Shown here: piece by piece, positions 51,888 to 60,857 of the stretch
How the letters are laid out: every line of letters starts with the position of its first letter
Position numbering within the stretch: position 1 is the stretch's first letter
Source of the DNA: Mucilaginibacter sp. SMC90
GTDB taxonomy: Bacteria > Bacteroidota > Bacteroidia > Sphingobacteriales > Sphingobacteriaceae
Assembly: GCF_022811725.1 (NCBI RefSeq)
Contig: NZ_CP094527.1
Span: 5,022,001 to 5,086,000 of the forward strand
DNA length: 64,000 nt
Direction: 5' to 3'
Made by a program: the position numbers and the translations under genes
Notes under the pieces: generated by a model
Seen by the model: the letters and a program-made list of their open reading frames with translations, nothing else
Told to the model about the DNA's origin: nothing
Databases searched by the model: none

Positions 51888-53261
51888 CTACAAACTCTGC
51901 AAAAAGCTGAGCATTGCATCCCGGTCAACTTTTGATAAGGTACTAAAGAATACTTTTGACGATTCAGCCTCGCCGCCATGCCACATAATAGCTTCAGGAA
52001 TGCTTCGGGCACGGCCGTCATGCAGGTAATAACCCGGATAATTGACCTTTTCAAACAAGCCCAAACCCCAAAGCGGAGCAGTACGCCACTCCTGTCCACC
52101 GGCTAAAAAGTCGGGACGGTTATCAGCAAGGCCTGGCCCCATATCATGTACCAGCATATCTGTATAAGGATGGATCACCTGGTTTGAAACCGATTTGAAA
52201 GCTACGTTTATACCTGTTGTAAGGGTTTGGCGGTGACAGCTTTCACATTTTCCTTGTTTAAATAATAATTCGCCCCTTTTGTTGGTAGCATCGGTAACAT
52301 CACGGCGGGCCGGAACAGCAAGTGTAGCCGCATAAAACCTTACGGCATTTAATGTACTATCGGCCAGTTCCGGATCATCTTTCAAACCATCGTATTGCGA
52401 TTGGCCAAAAGAGTTTTCAACCGGGAATATCTTATTGGTAATACCGATATCCTGGTTGTAAGCAGCAGCAACCTGGGTAAGCAACGATGCAGTGTTGGCT
52501 TTCCAGCCAAAACGACCCAGTTTGCGCGACTGTGTTGCTACATCCCAAACGTAGTTGGCATGTCCCTTTATGCCGTCGCCGTTTGAATCATTAGGGTCGG
52601 CCATAGCAACGATAGTACTTTCAGGTATGGCTTCCAACAATCCTAAACCATACATTGGCGGTGCCAGGCGCGGCGACAACATGTATCCTGCCGACAGAGC
52701 AGTATACAGATTACTTAGTGTATAAGTAGGCTTGCGCAAGGCATAGCTTTCACCGTCCGGAAAGTTGTAAACTACCTCATTATAAGTAATATTAATCTTG
52801 CATTCAGGCGTTTTTCCAAAAACGGCTTTGTCCTGCAATTGCAAACCATAACCGGGTGCAGCAAGCGGGCCGCCATGCTCATCGGTACCTGGAATGCTGA
52901 TCCTCACCAGGAGCGACGAATTTGATTCGCCGGCTGTTGGCAAGCCTATCCCATCGTTATGATGACACGAAATGCAGGAGTTGTTATTGAAGATAGTTCC
53001 CAAACCCGGATTAATAGGCGCAGGCGCAGTAACAAATATCTTGCTGAATGCTGCATCGCCTAAGCCATGAACCTCTGCATCATAGCCCGAAAGTCCGGGA
53101 AACATATTGCCAAACGAGTGCGAGGTAATATCAAACACAGTGGCATCACCTCCCGATAAACGCTCGTCATATTTATCTGCAGGGAACTGGGCTGCTTTCT
53201 GGCATTTTGCGAGCAGCAGCACCAAAAGCACCAACGCGCCTATTACGCTTAACTTCTTCAC
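51888..53261 (-). CDS. Di-heme oxidoreductase (DUF1111 family), periplasmic
   Basis: A 457-residue c-type cytochrome with two heme sites, CISCH (96-100) and CESCH (339-343). Flanking blocks (NNNSCISCHHNDGIG, APPMYGLGLLEAIP, GRFGWKANTASL, WRTAPLWGLG, YLHDGRARSIPEAIMWHGGEA) match the di-heme thiol-oxidoreductase-like/MauG-related family. The N-terminal helix ends in LAKC, a poor lipobox. The start is GTG 53261. It follows the imelysin gene by 8 bp. Hemes would be attached by the Ccm proteins coded nearby. A role in Fe(II) oxidation with imelysin is inferred. Confidence 0.92.
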   Translation of the reverse strand: MKKLSVIGALVLLVLLLAKCQKAAQFPADKYDERLSGGDATVFDITSHSFGNMFPGLSGYDAEVHGLGDAAFSKIFVTAPAPINPGLGTIFNNNSCISCHHNDGIGLPTAGESNSSLLVRISIPGTDEHGGPLAAPGYGLQLQDKAVFGKTPECKINITYNEVVYNFPDGESYALRKPTYTLSNLYTALSAGYMLSPRLAPPMYGLGLLEAIPESTIVAMADPNDSNGDGIKGHANYVWDVATQSRKLGRFGWKANTASLLTQVAAAYNQDIGITNKIFPVENSFGQSQYDGLKDDPELADSTLNAVRFYAATLAVPARRDVTDATNKRGELLFKQGKCESCHRQTLTTGINVAFKSVSNQVIHPYTDMLVHDMGPGLADNRPDFLAGGQEWRTAPLWGLGLFEKVNYPGYYLHDGRARSIPEAIMWHGGEAESSKVFFSTLSKVDRDAMLSFLQSL

Positions 53262-53269
53262 TTTTAAAC

Positions 53270-54346
53270 TTAGTCCTTAATATTGGTTTGTATAAATGTC
53301 ATCAAATCGCCTTCAAGCGTGGCCTGTAGTGTTGCAAGGGCCGTTTGGCTGTTTGATATTTTATCGCGGTTATCATAAATAGCTTTTTCAAAAGTTGGGG
53401 TTATCAAAGCCATTGCCGATAAAGCAGTTTGTATCTGTGTTTTGATCTTGGTATCTAATGATGCGTTTTTTGAAGCAACCAAAGCGCTTAAGCTGGTGGT
53501 GCCCCTGGCGTTATTGTAAGTAGCTGTGTAAACGTTAAGTACACCCTGTATGTTATTGATGAAATCGGTAGTGGTGTTGTGAGAATATGACGACTCGTCT
53601 TTTGTCGAATCCCTTTCTGTGAAAGGTTCGGCCATTTTACCGGTACCTACTTCTTCGCAAATGCCTCCCATTTGTGTAACAATGGTAGTAAACAATTCTT
53701 TGCGTGTTTTAAAAGCTGTACTTCCATTGCCAGCGGTAGTGATTTTTAATGCATAATTGCCACCCGAAGCCGCCCAGCTATTCATAAGTGCAGTAGTTGT
53801 GTTTAATAAACTTTGTGAAGCATACTTCAGATAATCTTTTTGGCGGGCTGTGATATCAGTAGCTTTCCTTGTACCGCCAGGGCCAAATATAATGTATTCG
53901 ATACCGTGAAAACCTTTTGAAAAACCGTCAAGAGCATCAACAGAAGCCAGGGTAATAGCATCAGAACTTGAAATCAAAGCGTCAACATCTACCCGGTTCA
54001 ATGGCCAACTGTCCATAGTTGGGTCATAGTTATCGTCTTCAACCGGGCCAAACAAAAAGCCTTCAGCCTGTTCCCAGGGCTGGCGGGTATTTTTCCATGC
54101 TACGCGGGCAGCAGCCAGGTTAGCGTCAGTTGGCGTTGCTAAAAATGTAGTTATTGAAGTGTTTAGTACAGTTGCCTTTGCCTGAATATCAATGTAATTT
54201 GGATTGCCTACAACGCTAACAAATTGGGTTATAACTTCCTGCTCATCAACTGCAGTATTTTGAGTTCCGCCTGGGTTGTTATCTTTTCCACAGCTGCTTA
54301 ATCCGAGGATGGCAGCACATGACAGACCAAGTAAGGTATTTTTCAT
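53270..54346 (-). CDS. Imelysin-family lipoprotein (iron-related, EfeO/IrpA-like)
   Basis: A 358-residue lipoprotein with lipobox LSSC (Cys19). The imelysin GxHxxE motif is Gly145-Phe-His147-Gly-Ile-Glu150 in SKGFHGIEYIIFG; TRQPWEQAEGFLFGP and MDSWPLNRVD are also family hallmarks. Imelysin/IrpA and EfeO M75-like proteins are linked to periplasmic iron uptake; peptidase activity is not established. It lies between the Rieske (9 bp) and di-heme (8 bp) genes. Confidence 0.92.
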   Translation of the reverse strand: MKNTLLGLSCAAILGLSSCGKDNNPGGTQNTAVDEQEVITQFVSVVGNPNYIDIQAKATVLNTSITTFLATPTDANLAAARVAWKNTRQPWEQAEGFLFGPVEDDNYDPTMDSWPLNRVDVDALISSSDAITLASVDALDGFSKGFHGIEYIIFGPGGTRKATDITARQKDYLKYASQSLLNTTTALMNSWAASGGNYALKITTAGNGSTAFKTRKELFTTIVTQMGGICEEVGTGKMAEPFTERDSTKDESSYSHNTTTDFINNIQGVLNVYTATYNNARGTTSLSALVASKNASLDTKIKTQIQTALSAMALITPTFEKAIYDNRDKISNSQTALATLQATLEGDLMTFIQTNIKD

Positions 54347-54355
54347 GGTAAAAAT

Positions 54356-54781
54356 TTAAGTTAAATGAATTATGATTTGATTGGATATTAATTCTGTAGC
54401 GTATTTCTTTAGTGGCCGTTCGGCCGGGCCTGCAGTTACCTGGCCTTCGTTGTTAAACGTGCTGCCATGCAAATCGCATTTGTAACCGTTATTACCAACA
54501 GGGGTGAGTTGGTTATCGGCATGTGTACATTTTAACAGTAATGCGGTGTACGTGCCGTTAGCCTCTTTTTTTAAACCGATATTGTAATACTGGTTTTTAG
54601 GCTGGATCAACTGAAAATTAGTTGATCCGAAAATGGTTTCCGGAACGGTTACTGTATTGTTGGCCACAGCCGCCTTATAGACGGGCAGGGTAGCACAGCC
54701 CGCTAACGAGCCAACCAGCATGCCCGCACCCGCTGCAAGGCATAGCGAACAAGACTGCTTTACAAATTCTCTTCTATCCAT
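54356..54781 (-). CDS. Rieske [2Fe-2S] lipoprotein
   Basis: A 141-residue protein. The N-terminus MDRREFVKQSC looks like a Tat-type signal and is followed by lipobox LAGC (Cys29). The Rieske ligands are Cys85-x-His87 (KCTHAD) and Cys102-x2-His105 (KCDLHGSTF), a complete cluster site. It is a small stand-alone electron carrier on the periplasmic side. It lies 11 bp after the porin gene and 9 bp before imelysin, so it probably passes electrons to or from the di-heme protein (inference). Confidence 0.92.
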   Translation of the reverse strand: MDRREFVKQSCSLCLAAGAGMLVGSLAGCATLPVYKAAVANNTVTVPETIFGSTNFQLIQPKNQYYNIGLKKEANGTYTALLLKCTHADNQLTPVGNNGYKCDLHGSTFNNEGQVTAGPAERPLKKYATELISNQIIIHLT

Positions 54782-54792
54782 GTTGTTTAAGT

Positions 54793-56034
54793 TTAAAATG
54801 AATACCCAATACCCAGGTTTATCAAAGTATTACTGGTTTGGTAAGGCAATGCAACCGGGCTTGGGTTAATGATCAGCGCCGGGTTTTGTACACCGGTATG
54901 GGCCAGCCTTACATCGCCTTTAACCACCACGTTTCGTAAAGGCAGGTAAGTTAACCCTGCTACCACAAAGTTTTGATTAAGCGTTTGATCAGTAAAACCA
55001 TTTGATGGGATACTGGCATTAAGATCGAGTTTCTCATCGCGCACAAAAACAATCAGCTGCGGAGCATTTAATTTTCCGTAGTTATTGCGGTAAAGCAGAT
55101 CATAACCTATTTCGGCATAAGCACCGTAAGCCGTTTTAGGGGTATTGCTACCGTATGCCCTGTTGATTTTGTCAGCGTCTTTAATAGAAAGGATAGTACC
55201 CAATACTTTTACCGAAAAACCTTGTCCGTTATACTGGATATCGCCCTCGCCCATAGCAACCGGTGTACCAAATACACCCGAGTTTAAACCAAGGCTATCG
55301 GCTTCTGTTTTGCGGATGCCGACCGTACCACCGTAATAACCAGATAGCTGGGCTTTAAAGCCACTTTGATAGTATTGAAGCGCGCCGGTAACAGCAAGGT
55401 TGGTACCTGTTGCGTTACGGCCTTCAAATCGCCCGTCAATAATGCCGGTGCCGTGGGTAAAACCACCAGCACTTAAACCGTTCATCAAACCAATCGAATA
55501 GTTAATAGGGAAATTATTTAAACGGCCATAAAAGCCAACACCTAATTCGCGCCAGGTGGCCGGAATAATCAGCGTTTCTACATAGTTACGTTCGTTACCA
55601 TTAAAGGTAGTTGGCAGGTGGTTTTCATTCAGGATGCCTATCCTCGGCAAAAACAAACCTGCTACTATGTATTGGTTAGGGTTAAGGTTAAATTTCAGGT
55701 AAGCCTGTTCAATGGTGATCTCGCCCCCCGGTTCGCCGCCGTTTACTTTGGCGTCTTCCAGCTCAGTTTCAGAAAAGAAAGAGATCTTATCGCTGAACTT
55801 GTGGCCCACAAATAGCACAAAGCGCTCTAAATCAACCTTGGCCGTACGGTGATTGTTATTATACTGGTAAAAAGCATTACCATAACCGCCTATGGTAGTA
55901 TTTGTTAATAGCGAGCTTCTGCCAGAATTGTTATTAAGCGAATCTTCGGCAGTTGAGGTATTTGGCTGCTGCGCCAGTACCGTACCCGAAACAAAAAAAG
56001 AAAGTACAACTAAAGTAAGGGTTTTAGCATGCAT
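54793..56034 (-). CDS. Outer-membrane porin-like beta-barrel protein
   Basis: A 413-residue protein with signal peptide MHAKTLTLVVLSFFVSGTVLAQ. Alternating beta-strand patterns, many aromatic girdle residues, and a C-terminal strand ending INLGIGYSF (terminal Phe) indicate a BAM-assembled barrel. RFVLFVGHKFSDKISFFSETELEDA and EQAYLKFNLNPNQYIVAGLFLPRIGILNE match phosphate-selective porin-like proteins of Bacteroidota. It heads the operon with Rieske, imelysin and di-heme genes, so it could admit iron or a chelate, but substrate is unproven. Confidence 0.85.
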   Translation of the reverse strand: MHAKTLTLVVLSFFVSGTVLAQQPNTSTAEDSLNNNSGRSSLLTNTTIGGYGNAFYQYNNNHRTAKVDLERFVLFVGHKFSDKISFFSETELEDAKVNGGEPGGEITIEQAYLKFNLNPNQYIVAGLFLPRIGILNENHLPTTFNGNERNYVETLIIPATWRELGVGFYGRLNNFPINYSIGLMNGLSAGGFTHGTGIIDGRFEGRNATGTNLAVTGALQYYQSGFKAQLSGYYGGTVGIRKTEADSLGLNSGVFGTPVAMGEGDIQYNGQGFSVKVLGTILSIKDADKINRAYGSNTPKTAYGAYAEIGYDLLYRNNYGKLNAPQLIVFVRDEKLDLNASIPSNGFTDQTLNQNFVVAGLTYLPLRNVVVKGDVRLAHTGVQNPALIINPSPVALPYQTSNTLINLGIGYSF

Positions 56035-56056
56035 TGTTGTTTGGTTAAGTCGGCAG

Positions 56057-56092
56057 CAAAAGTAATTACTAATTTAGACTTAATCCAAATTA
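56057..56092 (-). promoter_or_regulatory. Promoter and candidate operator of the porin operon
   Basis: On the reverse strand TTTG (56089-56086) and TACTTTTG (56064-56057) are 21 bp apart, a full Bacteroidota promoter. A near-palindrome of 23 bp (56070-56092, core TTTGGATTAAGTCTAAA; 9 of 11 arm pairs match) overlaps the -33 element, the position expected for a repressor site. An iron-dependent Fur or DtxR-type protein is a guess based on the operon contents. Confidence 0.6.
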
Positions 56093-56232
56093 AAAACAAA
56101 TTAGAAGAAAATGTGAAAAACAAGGCAAAAATTTGCCGTTTTGAGGCAACGCATAGCAAATCATGCTAAAAAGTATTAGTCTGCACCTGATCAGGAAATT
56201 AAAATGAATGATTAAAGGGTGCTATGACCAGA

Positions 56233-56916
56233 TCAGTCACGCCACAGATAAGGGAAAAGCAATAGTGCTGTAGCTATAACAATAGCATTGATAGCACACA
56301 AAACACCAATATTGCCATAAAAAAAACTGTGGTCTACCCCATCCATCGCACTTTTACTCAATTTAATAAGCACCAGTATTACCGGTATAATTACCGGAAA
56401 ACTCAATATGGCCATCAATGTGCCATTATTACCCGCCTTTGAAGCAATAGCCGAAATCATGGTGAATACAGTTGAAAAGCTAATGCTGCCAAGCAGCACC
56501 GCCAGGAAATAGTAAAGCAAATCGCCAATGGTGTTGGGGAAAAATACTTTATATATCACTAACGCCAGTATGCTTAACAAAGACATTAGCAAAATATTAT
56601 AGATTGTTTTTGAAAGGATGATAGCTTGCGGACTGGCGATGGAATAGTAATAAAGCAACCGGCTTTTACTTTCCTGCAAAAAGCTTTTGGCAATGGCATT
56701 TACCGATGCAAATAGCATAATGATCCAGAACAATACGTTCCAAACTATAGGATAACCGGTGCTATTTGAAAAACCGGGATTTAAATTAAGCGAAATATAG
56801 CACACAAAAACTGTAGAAACCACGTAAAGCAAAACGCCATTAAAAGCATATTTGGACCGCCACTCGAGCAAAATTTCCTTTTTTAGCAGGTACCAGGTTT
56901 CGTTAGTAAGTTTCAT
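56233..56916 (-). CDS. ccmB: Heme exporter permease CcmB
   Basis: A 227-residue inner-membrane protein with six helices. The amphipathic start LLKKEILLEWRSKYAFNGVLLY and the FLQESKSRLLYYYSIASPQAIILSKTIYN block are typical of CcmB. It works with CcmA and CcmC to release holo-CcmE. ccmA is not in the window; ccmC lies 6.7 kb downstream after the iron-type operon. ATG 56916 comes five bases after a perfect -7 box, so a leaderless mRNA is predicted. Confidence 0.93.
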   Translation of the reverse strand: MKLTNETWYLLKKEILLEWRSKYAFNGVLLYVVSTVFVCYISLNLNPGFSNSTGYPIVWNVLFWIIMLFASVNAIAKSFLQESKSRLLYYYSIASPQAIILSKTIYNILLMSLLSILALVIYKVFFPNTIGDLLYYFLAVLLGSISFSTVFTMISAIASKAGNNGTLMAILSFPVIIPVILVLIKLSKSAMDGVDHSFFYGNIGVLCAINAIVIATALLLFPYLWRD

Positions 56917-56921
56917 GACCG

Positions 56922-56929
56922 CAAATGTA
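56922..56929 (-). promoter_or_regulatory. Putative -7 promoter element of ccmB
   Basis: Reverse-strand TACATTTG, a perfect match to TAnnTTTG, with a five-base spacer (CGGTC) to the ATG. Confidence 0.55.
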
Positions 56930-56980
56930 ATAATTACCTGCGAGTGAGAACAAGCATTTGACAGGCTAAAAAAATTAGCT

Positions 56981-56988
56981 TAATTTTG
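56981..56988 (+). promoter_or_regulatory. Putative -7 promoter element of ogt
   Basis: TAATTTTG matches TAnnTTTG exactly and contains the TTG that opens the longest frame, so translation should start downstream at ATG 57010. Confidence 0.5.
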
Positions 56989-57009
56989 AATATAACATAC
57001 CATTTGCCC

Positions 57010-57495
57010 ATGCCCATAGCTTATTTCCGCACACCGGTTGGCATAGCCCGCATTACCGAAGAAGAAGGCTTTATAGCATCCGTATCCATACGGGACGAGG
57101 AATATGAAATTGAACCTGCTCCCACTCAGTTATTGCAAACGGCTATTGACCAGTTAAACGAATATTTTGCAGGCACAAGGAAAGATTTTACTTTTCCGAT
57201 AAAGCAACAAGGCAGTGAATTTCAACAACAGGTTTGGGACGAGTTATTGCGCATTCCGTATGGAACAACCATTACCTACGCCCAGCAATCTAACCAAATG
57301 AGTAATCCCTTAGCTATACGCGCGATAGCTTCCGCTAATGGCCGAAACCACCTATGGGTTGTAGTACCATGCCACCGGGTAATAGGTTCGGACGGTAGCC
57401 TTACCGGCTACGCCGGCGGCGTATGGCGCAAAAAGTGGCTGCTTGAGCACGAAGCTAAAGTATCAGGTGTTGGACAAACCAGGCTGGAGTTTTAA
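57010..57495 (+). CDS. ogt: Methylated-DNA--protein-cysteine methyltransferase
   Basis: A 161-residue suicide repair protein that removes O6-alkyl groups from guanine. The acceptor Cys121 lies in VVVPCHRVIG; the DNA-binding part has IPYGTTITYAQ and AIASANGRNH with the Arg finger, and the C-terminus has GYAGGVWRKKWLLEHE. ATG 57010 is chosen over the upstream TTG because the promoter -7 box covers it. The stop overlaps that of the convergent hybrid kinase gene by 4 bp. Confidence 0.94.
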   Translation: MPIAYFRTPVGIARITEEEGFIASVSIRDEEYEIEPAPTQLLQTAIDQLNEYFAGTRKDFTFPIKQQGSEFQQQVWDELLRIPYGTTITYAQQSNQMSNPLAIRAIASANGRNHLWVVVPCHRVIGSDGSLTGYAGGVWRKKWLLEHEAKVSGVGQTRLEF

Positions 57496-59420
57496 GCATC
57501 CACCCTCAACAACCTTGCAATTTTTTCATGCAGCTGATAAGGCAAAAATGGCTTTGAAAGCACATCATTCATCCCTGCAGATAAAGCCTCTTGTTGCTCA
57601 TGATCATAACTTGCTGCCGATAATGATATGATAGGAATACTCCGCTTAGGTTCCTCAAAATCAACCCGGATGGTTTTGGCCGCCTGGTAGCCGTTCATTT
57701 CGGGCATATGGGTATCCATTAAAATAATATCGTACTCTTTATTAGTAAGCTTCTCTATAACCTTACGGCCATTATCAACCATTTCCACGTCTACGTTCCA
57801 ATCCTTTAAAATTTTGGAAAGCATGAACTGGTTCACCATGTTATCTTCAGCTACCAATACCCGTACATTATTAAACGGCGGCAGGATTTTATCAGTTTTG
57901 GGGGTTAATTTGTCCTTTGGTTTTAAACTTATGGTATACCAGTTCACAAAGTTAAAAGTACTGCCCCTGCCTACCTGACTGCTTACTGTAAGTTCGCCGC
58001 CTTTTAATTCGGCAAGCTTTTTAACTATGGTAAGCCCTAAGCCGGTGCCACCATATTTGCTTACAGTGTCTTCATCGGCCTGTTCAAATGATTCAAAGAT
58101 TCGGTTAAGCCTATCGGCCGGGATCCCTATACCGGTATCCTCAACGCTGAACTTTAGTTTTACCTTGTCATTATGCTTTTGAAGTACAGCTATCTTAAGC
58201 TTTACATATCCCCTTTCGGTAAACTTAAGGGCATTGCTTAGCAGGTTCATCAGTATCTGGTTCAGCCGTAACGAATCAAGCATAAGATATTGCGGCACTT
58301 CCTCTTCTATATCGAGCAAAAATTCTATATTATTTTCGTCGGCCTTGAACTTGAGGAGATTAAAAACCGAATTCACAATGTCGTAAACATTATTGGCCGT
58401 ACGGACGATACTGAATTTGCCTGCCTCTATTTTTGAAATATCAAGTACATCATTTATTACCCCAAGCAATGATTTTGATGAAGTGTCAAGCAAATCGAGC
58501 ATTCCTTTTTGCTGATCGGTAAGGTTTGTTTTACGCAAAAGCGTGGTAATACCGATAATGCCATTAACCGGAGTACGTAATTCATGACTCATATTGGCCA
58601 AAAACGTCTCCTTCACTTTTTTACTGTACTCGGCATTTTCCTTTGATTTGATCAGTTGCTCCTGGTAACTCTTTTGCGGAGAAATATCACTGATGTTCAA
58701 AAAGATGATCTTGTTTCGGTAAGATGCACGGCATTCAACCCAAATTATCCTTTTATCAAAAGTTTCAAACTTAAATTCGAAAATGGCATAGCTCAGGTTG
58801 TCCTTAATGATCTCGCCCAGCTTTTTCCGAAACATGGCCCTGTGGTCATCAATGGCGAGGTCAACAATACTTTTACCGATGAGTTCGGCAGGCATAAAGC
58901 CCATTATTTTTTCGACCGTTGGGTTTATGTTTACAATGCGCAGACTTTGTGCATCTACGGAAGTAATTATATCGGCCGAGTTTTTAACCACCACGGCATA
59001 ATCTTGTAATTCGTCGTTTTTTTGTTTTATTTCGGCCTGCGTACGGGCCAGTTGTACAAATGAGTCGACCTTAGCCGATGTTATGTAAGGATCAAGCGGC
59101 TTATACAGATAATCTACCGCGCCGGTGCCAAGGCCTTTTACAGCATACTTGGCCTCTTTTGAAATAGCAGTAACAAATATAACCAGGATATCTTTGGTAC
59201 GCGGATTAGATTTGAGCATTTCTACCAATTCAAAACCATCCATTTCGGGCATTTGCACATCAACAAGCGCAATAGCGATGTTGGTTTCCCAGGCTATCCT
59301 GAGGGCTTCATTTGGGGATGTGGTAGAAAATATTTTGATATCATCGCGCTCAAGCAATGCTTCAAGAGCTATGATATTCTCTTCTCTGTCATCAACTATA
59401 AGAATATTAACAGGGGTCAT
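57492..59420 (-). CDS. Hybrid histidine kinase, REC-PAS-HisKA-HATPase-REC
   Basis: A 642-residue cytoplasmic protein. The N-terminal receiver has Asp54 (LVDVQMPEMDG), followed by a linker helix, a PAS domain (about 142-250), HisKA with His279 (NMSHELRTPVN), HATPase_c (LSNALKF, DTGIGI, GGTGLGL) and a second receiver with Asp569 (LMDTHMPEMNG). No membrane segment. It lies 27 bp after the CheB gene and ends a signalling operon with CheR and the CHASE3 kinase. It could receive phosphate from the upstream kinase through its first receiver (inference). Confidence 0.93.
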   Translation of the reverse strand: MTPVNILIVDDREENIIALEALLERDDIKIFSTTSPNEALRIAWETNIAIALVDVQMPEMDGFELVEMLKSNPRTKDILVIFVTAISKEAKYAVKGLGTGAVDYLYKPLDPYITSAKVDSFVQLARTQAEIKQKNDELQDYAVVVKNSADIITSVDAQSLRIVNINPTVEKIMGFMPAELIGKSIVDLAIDDHRAMFRKKLGEIIKDNLSYAIFEFKFETFDKRIIWVECRASYRNKIIFLNISDISPQKSYQEQLIKSKENAEYSKKVKETFLANMSHELRTPVNGIIGITTLLRKTNLTDQQKGMLDLLDTSSKSLLGVINDVLDISKIEAGKFSIVRTANNVYDIVNSVFNLLKFKADENNIEFLLDIEEEVPQYLMLDSLRLNQILMNLLSNALKFTERGYVKLKIAVLQKHNDKVKLKFSVEDTGIGIPADRLNRIFESFEQADEDTVSKYGGTGLGLTIVKKLAELKGGELTVSSQVGRGSTFNFVNWYTISLKPKDKLTPKTDKILPPFNNVRVLVAEDNMVNQFMLSKILKDWNVDVEMVDNGRKVIEKLTNKEYDIILMDTHMPEMNGYQAAKTIRVDFEEPKRSIPIISLSAASYDHEQQEALSAGMNDVLSKPFLPYQLHEKIARLLRVDA

Positions 59421-59447
59421 TTAATATTAATTAGGGGTTGGTGATTG

Positions 59448-60035
59448 TTACGATAGTAAAAGCTTAAAAATCTCATCCTGTGTTAAAACATAATCGGCCG
59501 CACCCAGGTTAATCGCTGACCGTGGCATTTCGGGCATTTCGGCATCCGCAGGATCCTGCGCTATAGTAAGGGCACCTGTTTCATGCAATTTCAGCATACC
59601 TCCTGCTCCATCCTGATTAGCTCCTGAAAGCAAAATGACCGCACATTTATTGCCATAAACCTCGGCTGCGCTTTCAAAGGTAACATCTATTGATGGCTTT
59701 GAATACCAAACCGGTTCTGAAACATCCAGACTAAAATATCCCCCGTCTTCTATCAAAGTATGATAATTTGCCGGGGCGATATACACAGTATTCGTTTTAA
59801 GAATATCCTTATCTTCAATTTCGCGCATGTACATACGGCTGTTTTCAGCAAATAGTTTTTCTATTTCGCTGAAAAAATTTTTTTTTCGGTGAATGATAAG
59901 GATTACGGTTTTCCCCAATTTTTCGGGAAGATCTTTAATGATCCGGAACAAAATTTTAAACGAGCCCGCCGAGCCACCAAATAAAACTATTTGGGCATCG
60001 TGCCATCTCTCCAGTAATTTTTTATCAGGTCCCAA
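59448..60035 (-). CDS. cheB: CheB-type methylesterase domain protein
   Basis: A 195-residue stand-alone CheB catalytic domain without receiver. The triad is readable: Ser22 (GGSAGS), His49 (IIHRKK) and Asp142 (SGANQDGAGG). CheB removes methyl groups from glutamates of receptor-like proteins. The start is TTG 60035, overlapping the end of cheR by 11 bp; no earlier Met fits the conserved start (AQIVLFGGSAG). No chemotaxis receptor or flagellar gene is nearby, so the target is probably a kinase of this operon. Confidence 0.88.
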   Translation of the reverse strand: MGPDKKLLERWHDAQIVLFGGSAGSFKILFRIIKDLPEKLGKTVILIIHRKKNFFSEIEKLFAENSRMYMREIEDKDILKTNTVYIAPANYHTLIEDGGYFSLDVSEPVWYSKPSIDVTFESAAEVYGNKCAVILLSGANQDGAGGMLKLHETGALTIAQDPADAEMPEMPRSAINLGAADYVLTQDEIFKLLLS

Positions 60036-60855
60036 CTTTTTGATAAATATTTTCTTTCTGGTTGATCACCTTAAATTTGCTCTTAAACGAATCGGACCGG
60101 ATAGTTTCCTTACTGCCAAGGCATAAATACCCCAGCGGGCAAAGGCTATTATAAAACAGGTCAAGGATCCGCTCCTGCAGAAATGTTTCAAAGTAAATAA
60201 AAACATTCCGGCAACTTATCATCTGAAACTCATTAAATACAGTATCAGATATTAAGTTATGTACCGAAAACAACGTATTTTGCTTTAATTCATTGTGTAT
60301 GGATGCAGCATCGTACAAAATGGTAAAATGATCGGTAATTGAACCTTTTAAGCCAGTGTACTGATAGTTTTCGGCGTAGCTTTTTATATTACGCAAGCTA
60401 TAAATGCCTTTTCGCGCCTCTCGTAAAACCTCGGTATTGATATCTGTGCCATAAATAAACGATTTTTTACCCAAGCCAGCCTCGTTAAGCAATATAGCCA
60501 TAGAGTAAACCTCTTCGCCTGTTGAACATCCGGCGCTCCAGATTTTGGCATGTTGATAGGTTGAAAGATATGGAATGACCTGCGTATTAACTGCACGATA
60601 AAACGAAGGGTCGCGGAACATCTCAGTTACGTTAACCGTTATTTCTTCCAAAAAACCCTGAAAAAAATCGGTATCATTAATAAGTACATGCTTAAGATCG
60701 TAAAACTCAAACTTATTGAGCAGCATGATACGAGTTAGCCTCCGCTTTAATGATGCTTTGGTGTAACCCGAAAAATCAAATCCATGAACTTTTCTTACAA
60801 TATCAATAAGCTCATGAACCTGTGCATGTGATATAATTCCCTGCGCTGTATCCAT
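60025..60855 (-). CDS. cheR: CheR-type protein-glutamate methyltransferase
   Basis: A 276-residue SAM-dependent methyltransferase with the CheR all-alpha N-terminus (FDFSGYTKASLKRRLTRIM) and the SAM site WSAGCSTGEEVYSMAILL, followed by YGTDINTEVLREARKGIY, ISCRNVFIYF and LCLGSKE. It uses SAM to methylate glutamates and is paired with CheB in overlapping genes. It starts two bases after the stop of the CHASE3 hybrid kinase, so translation is coupled. Length is typical. Confidence 0.93.
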   Translation of the reverse strand: MDTAQGIISHAQVHELIDIVRKVHGFDFSGYTKASLKRRLTRIMLLNKFEFYDLKHVLINDTDFFQGFLEEITVNVTEMFRDPSFYRAVNTQVIPYLSTYQHAKIWSAGCSTGEEVYSMAILLNEAGLGKKSFIYGTDINTEVLREARKGIYSLRNIKSYAENYQYTGLKGSITDHFTILYDAASIHNELKQNTLFSVHNLISDTVFNEFQMISCRNVFIYFETFLQERILDLFYNSLCPLGYLCLGSKETIRSDSFKSKFKVINQKENIYQKVGT

Positions 60856-60857
60856 AA

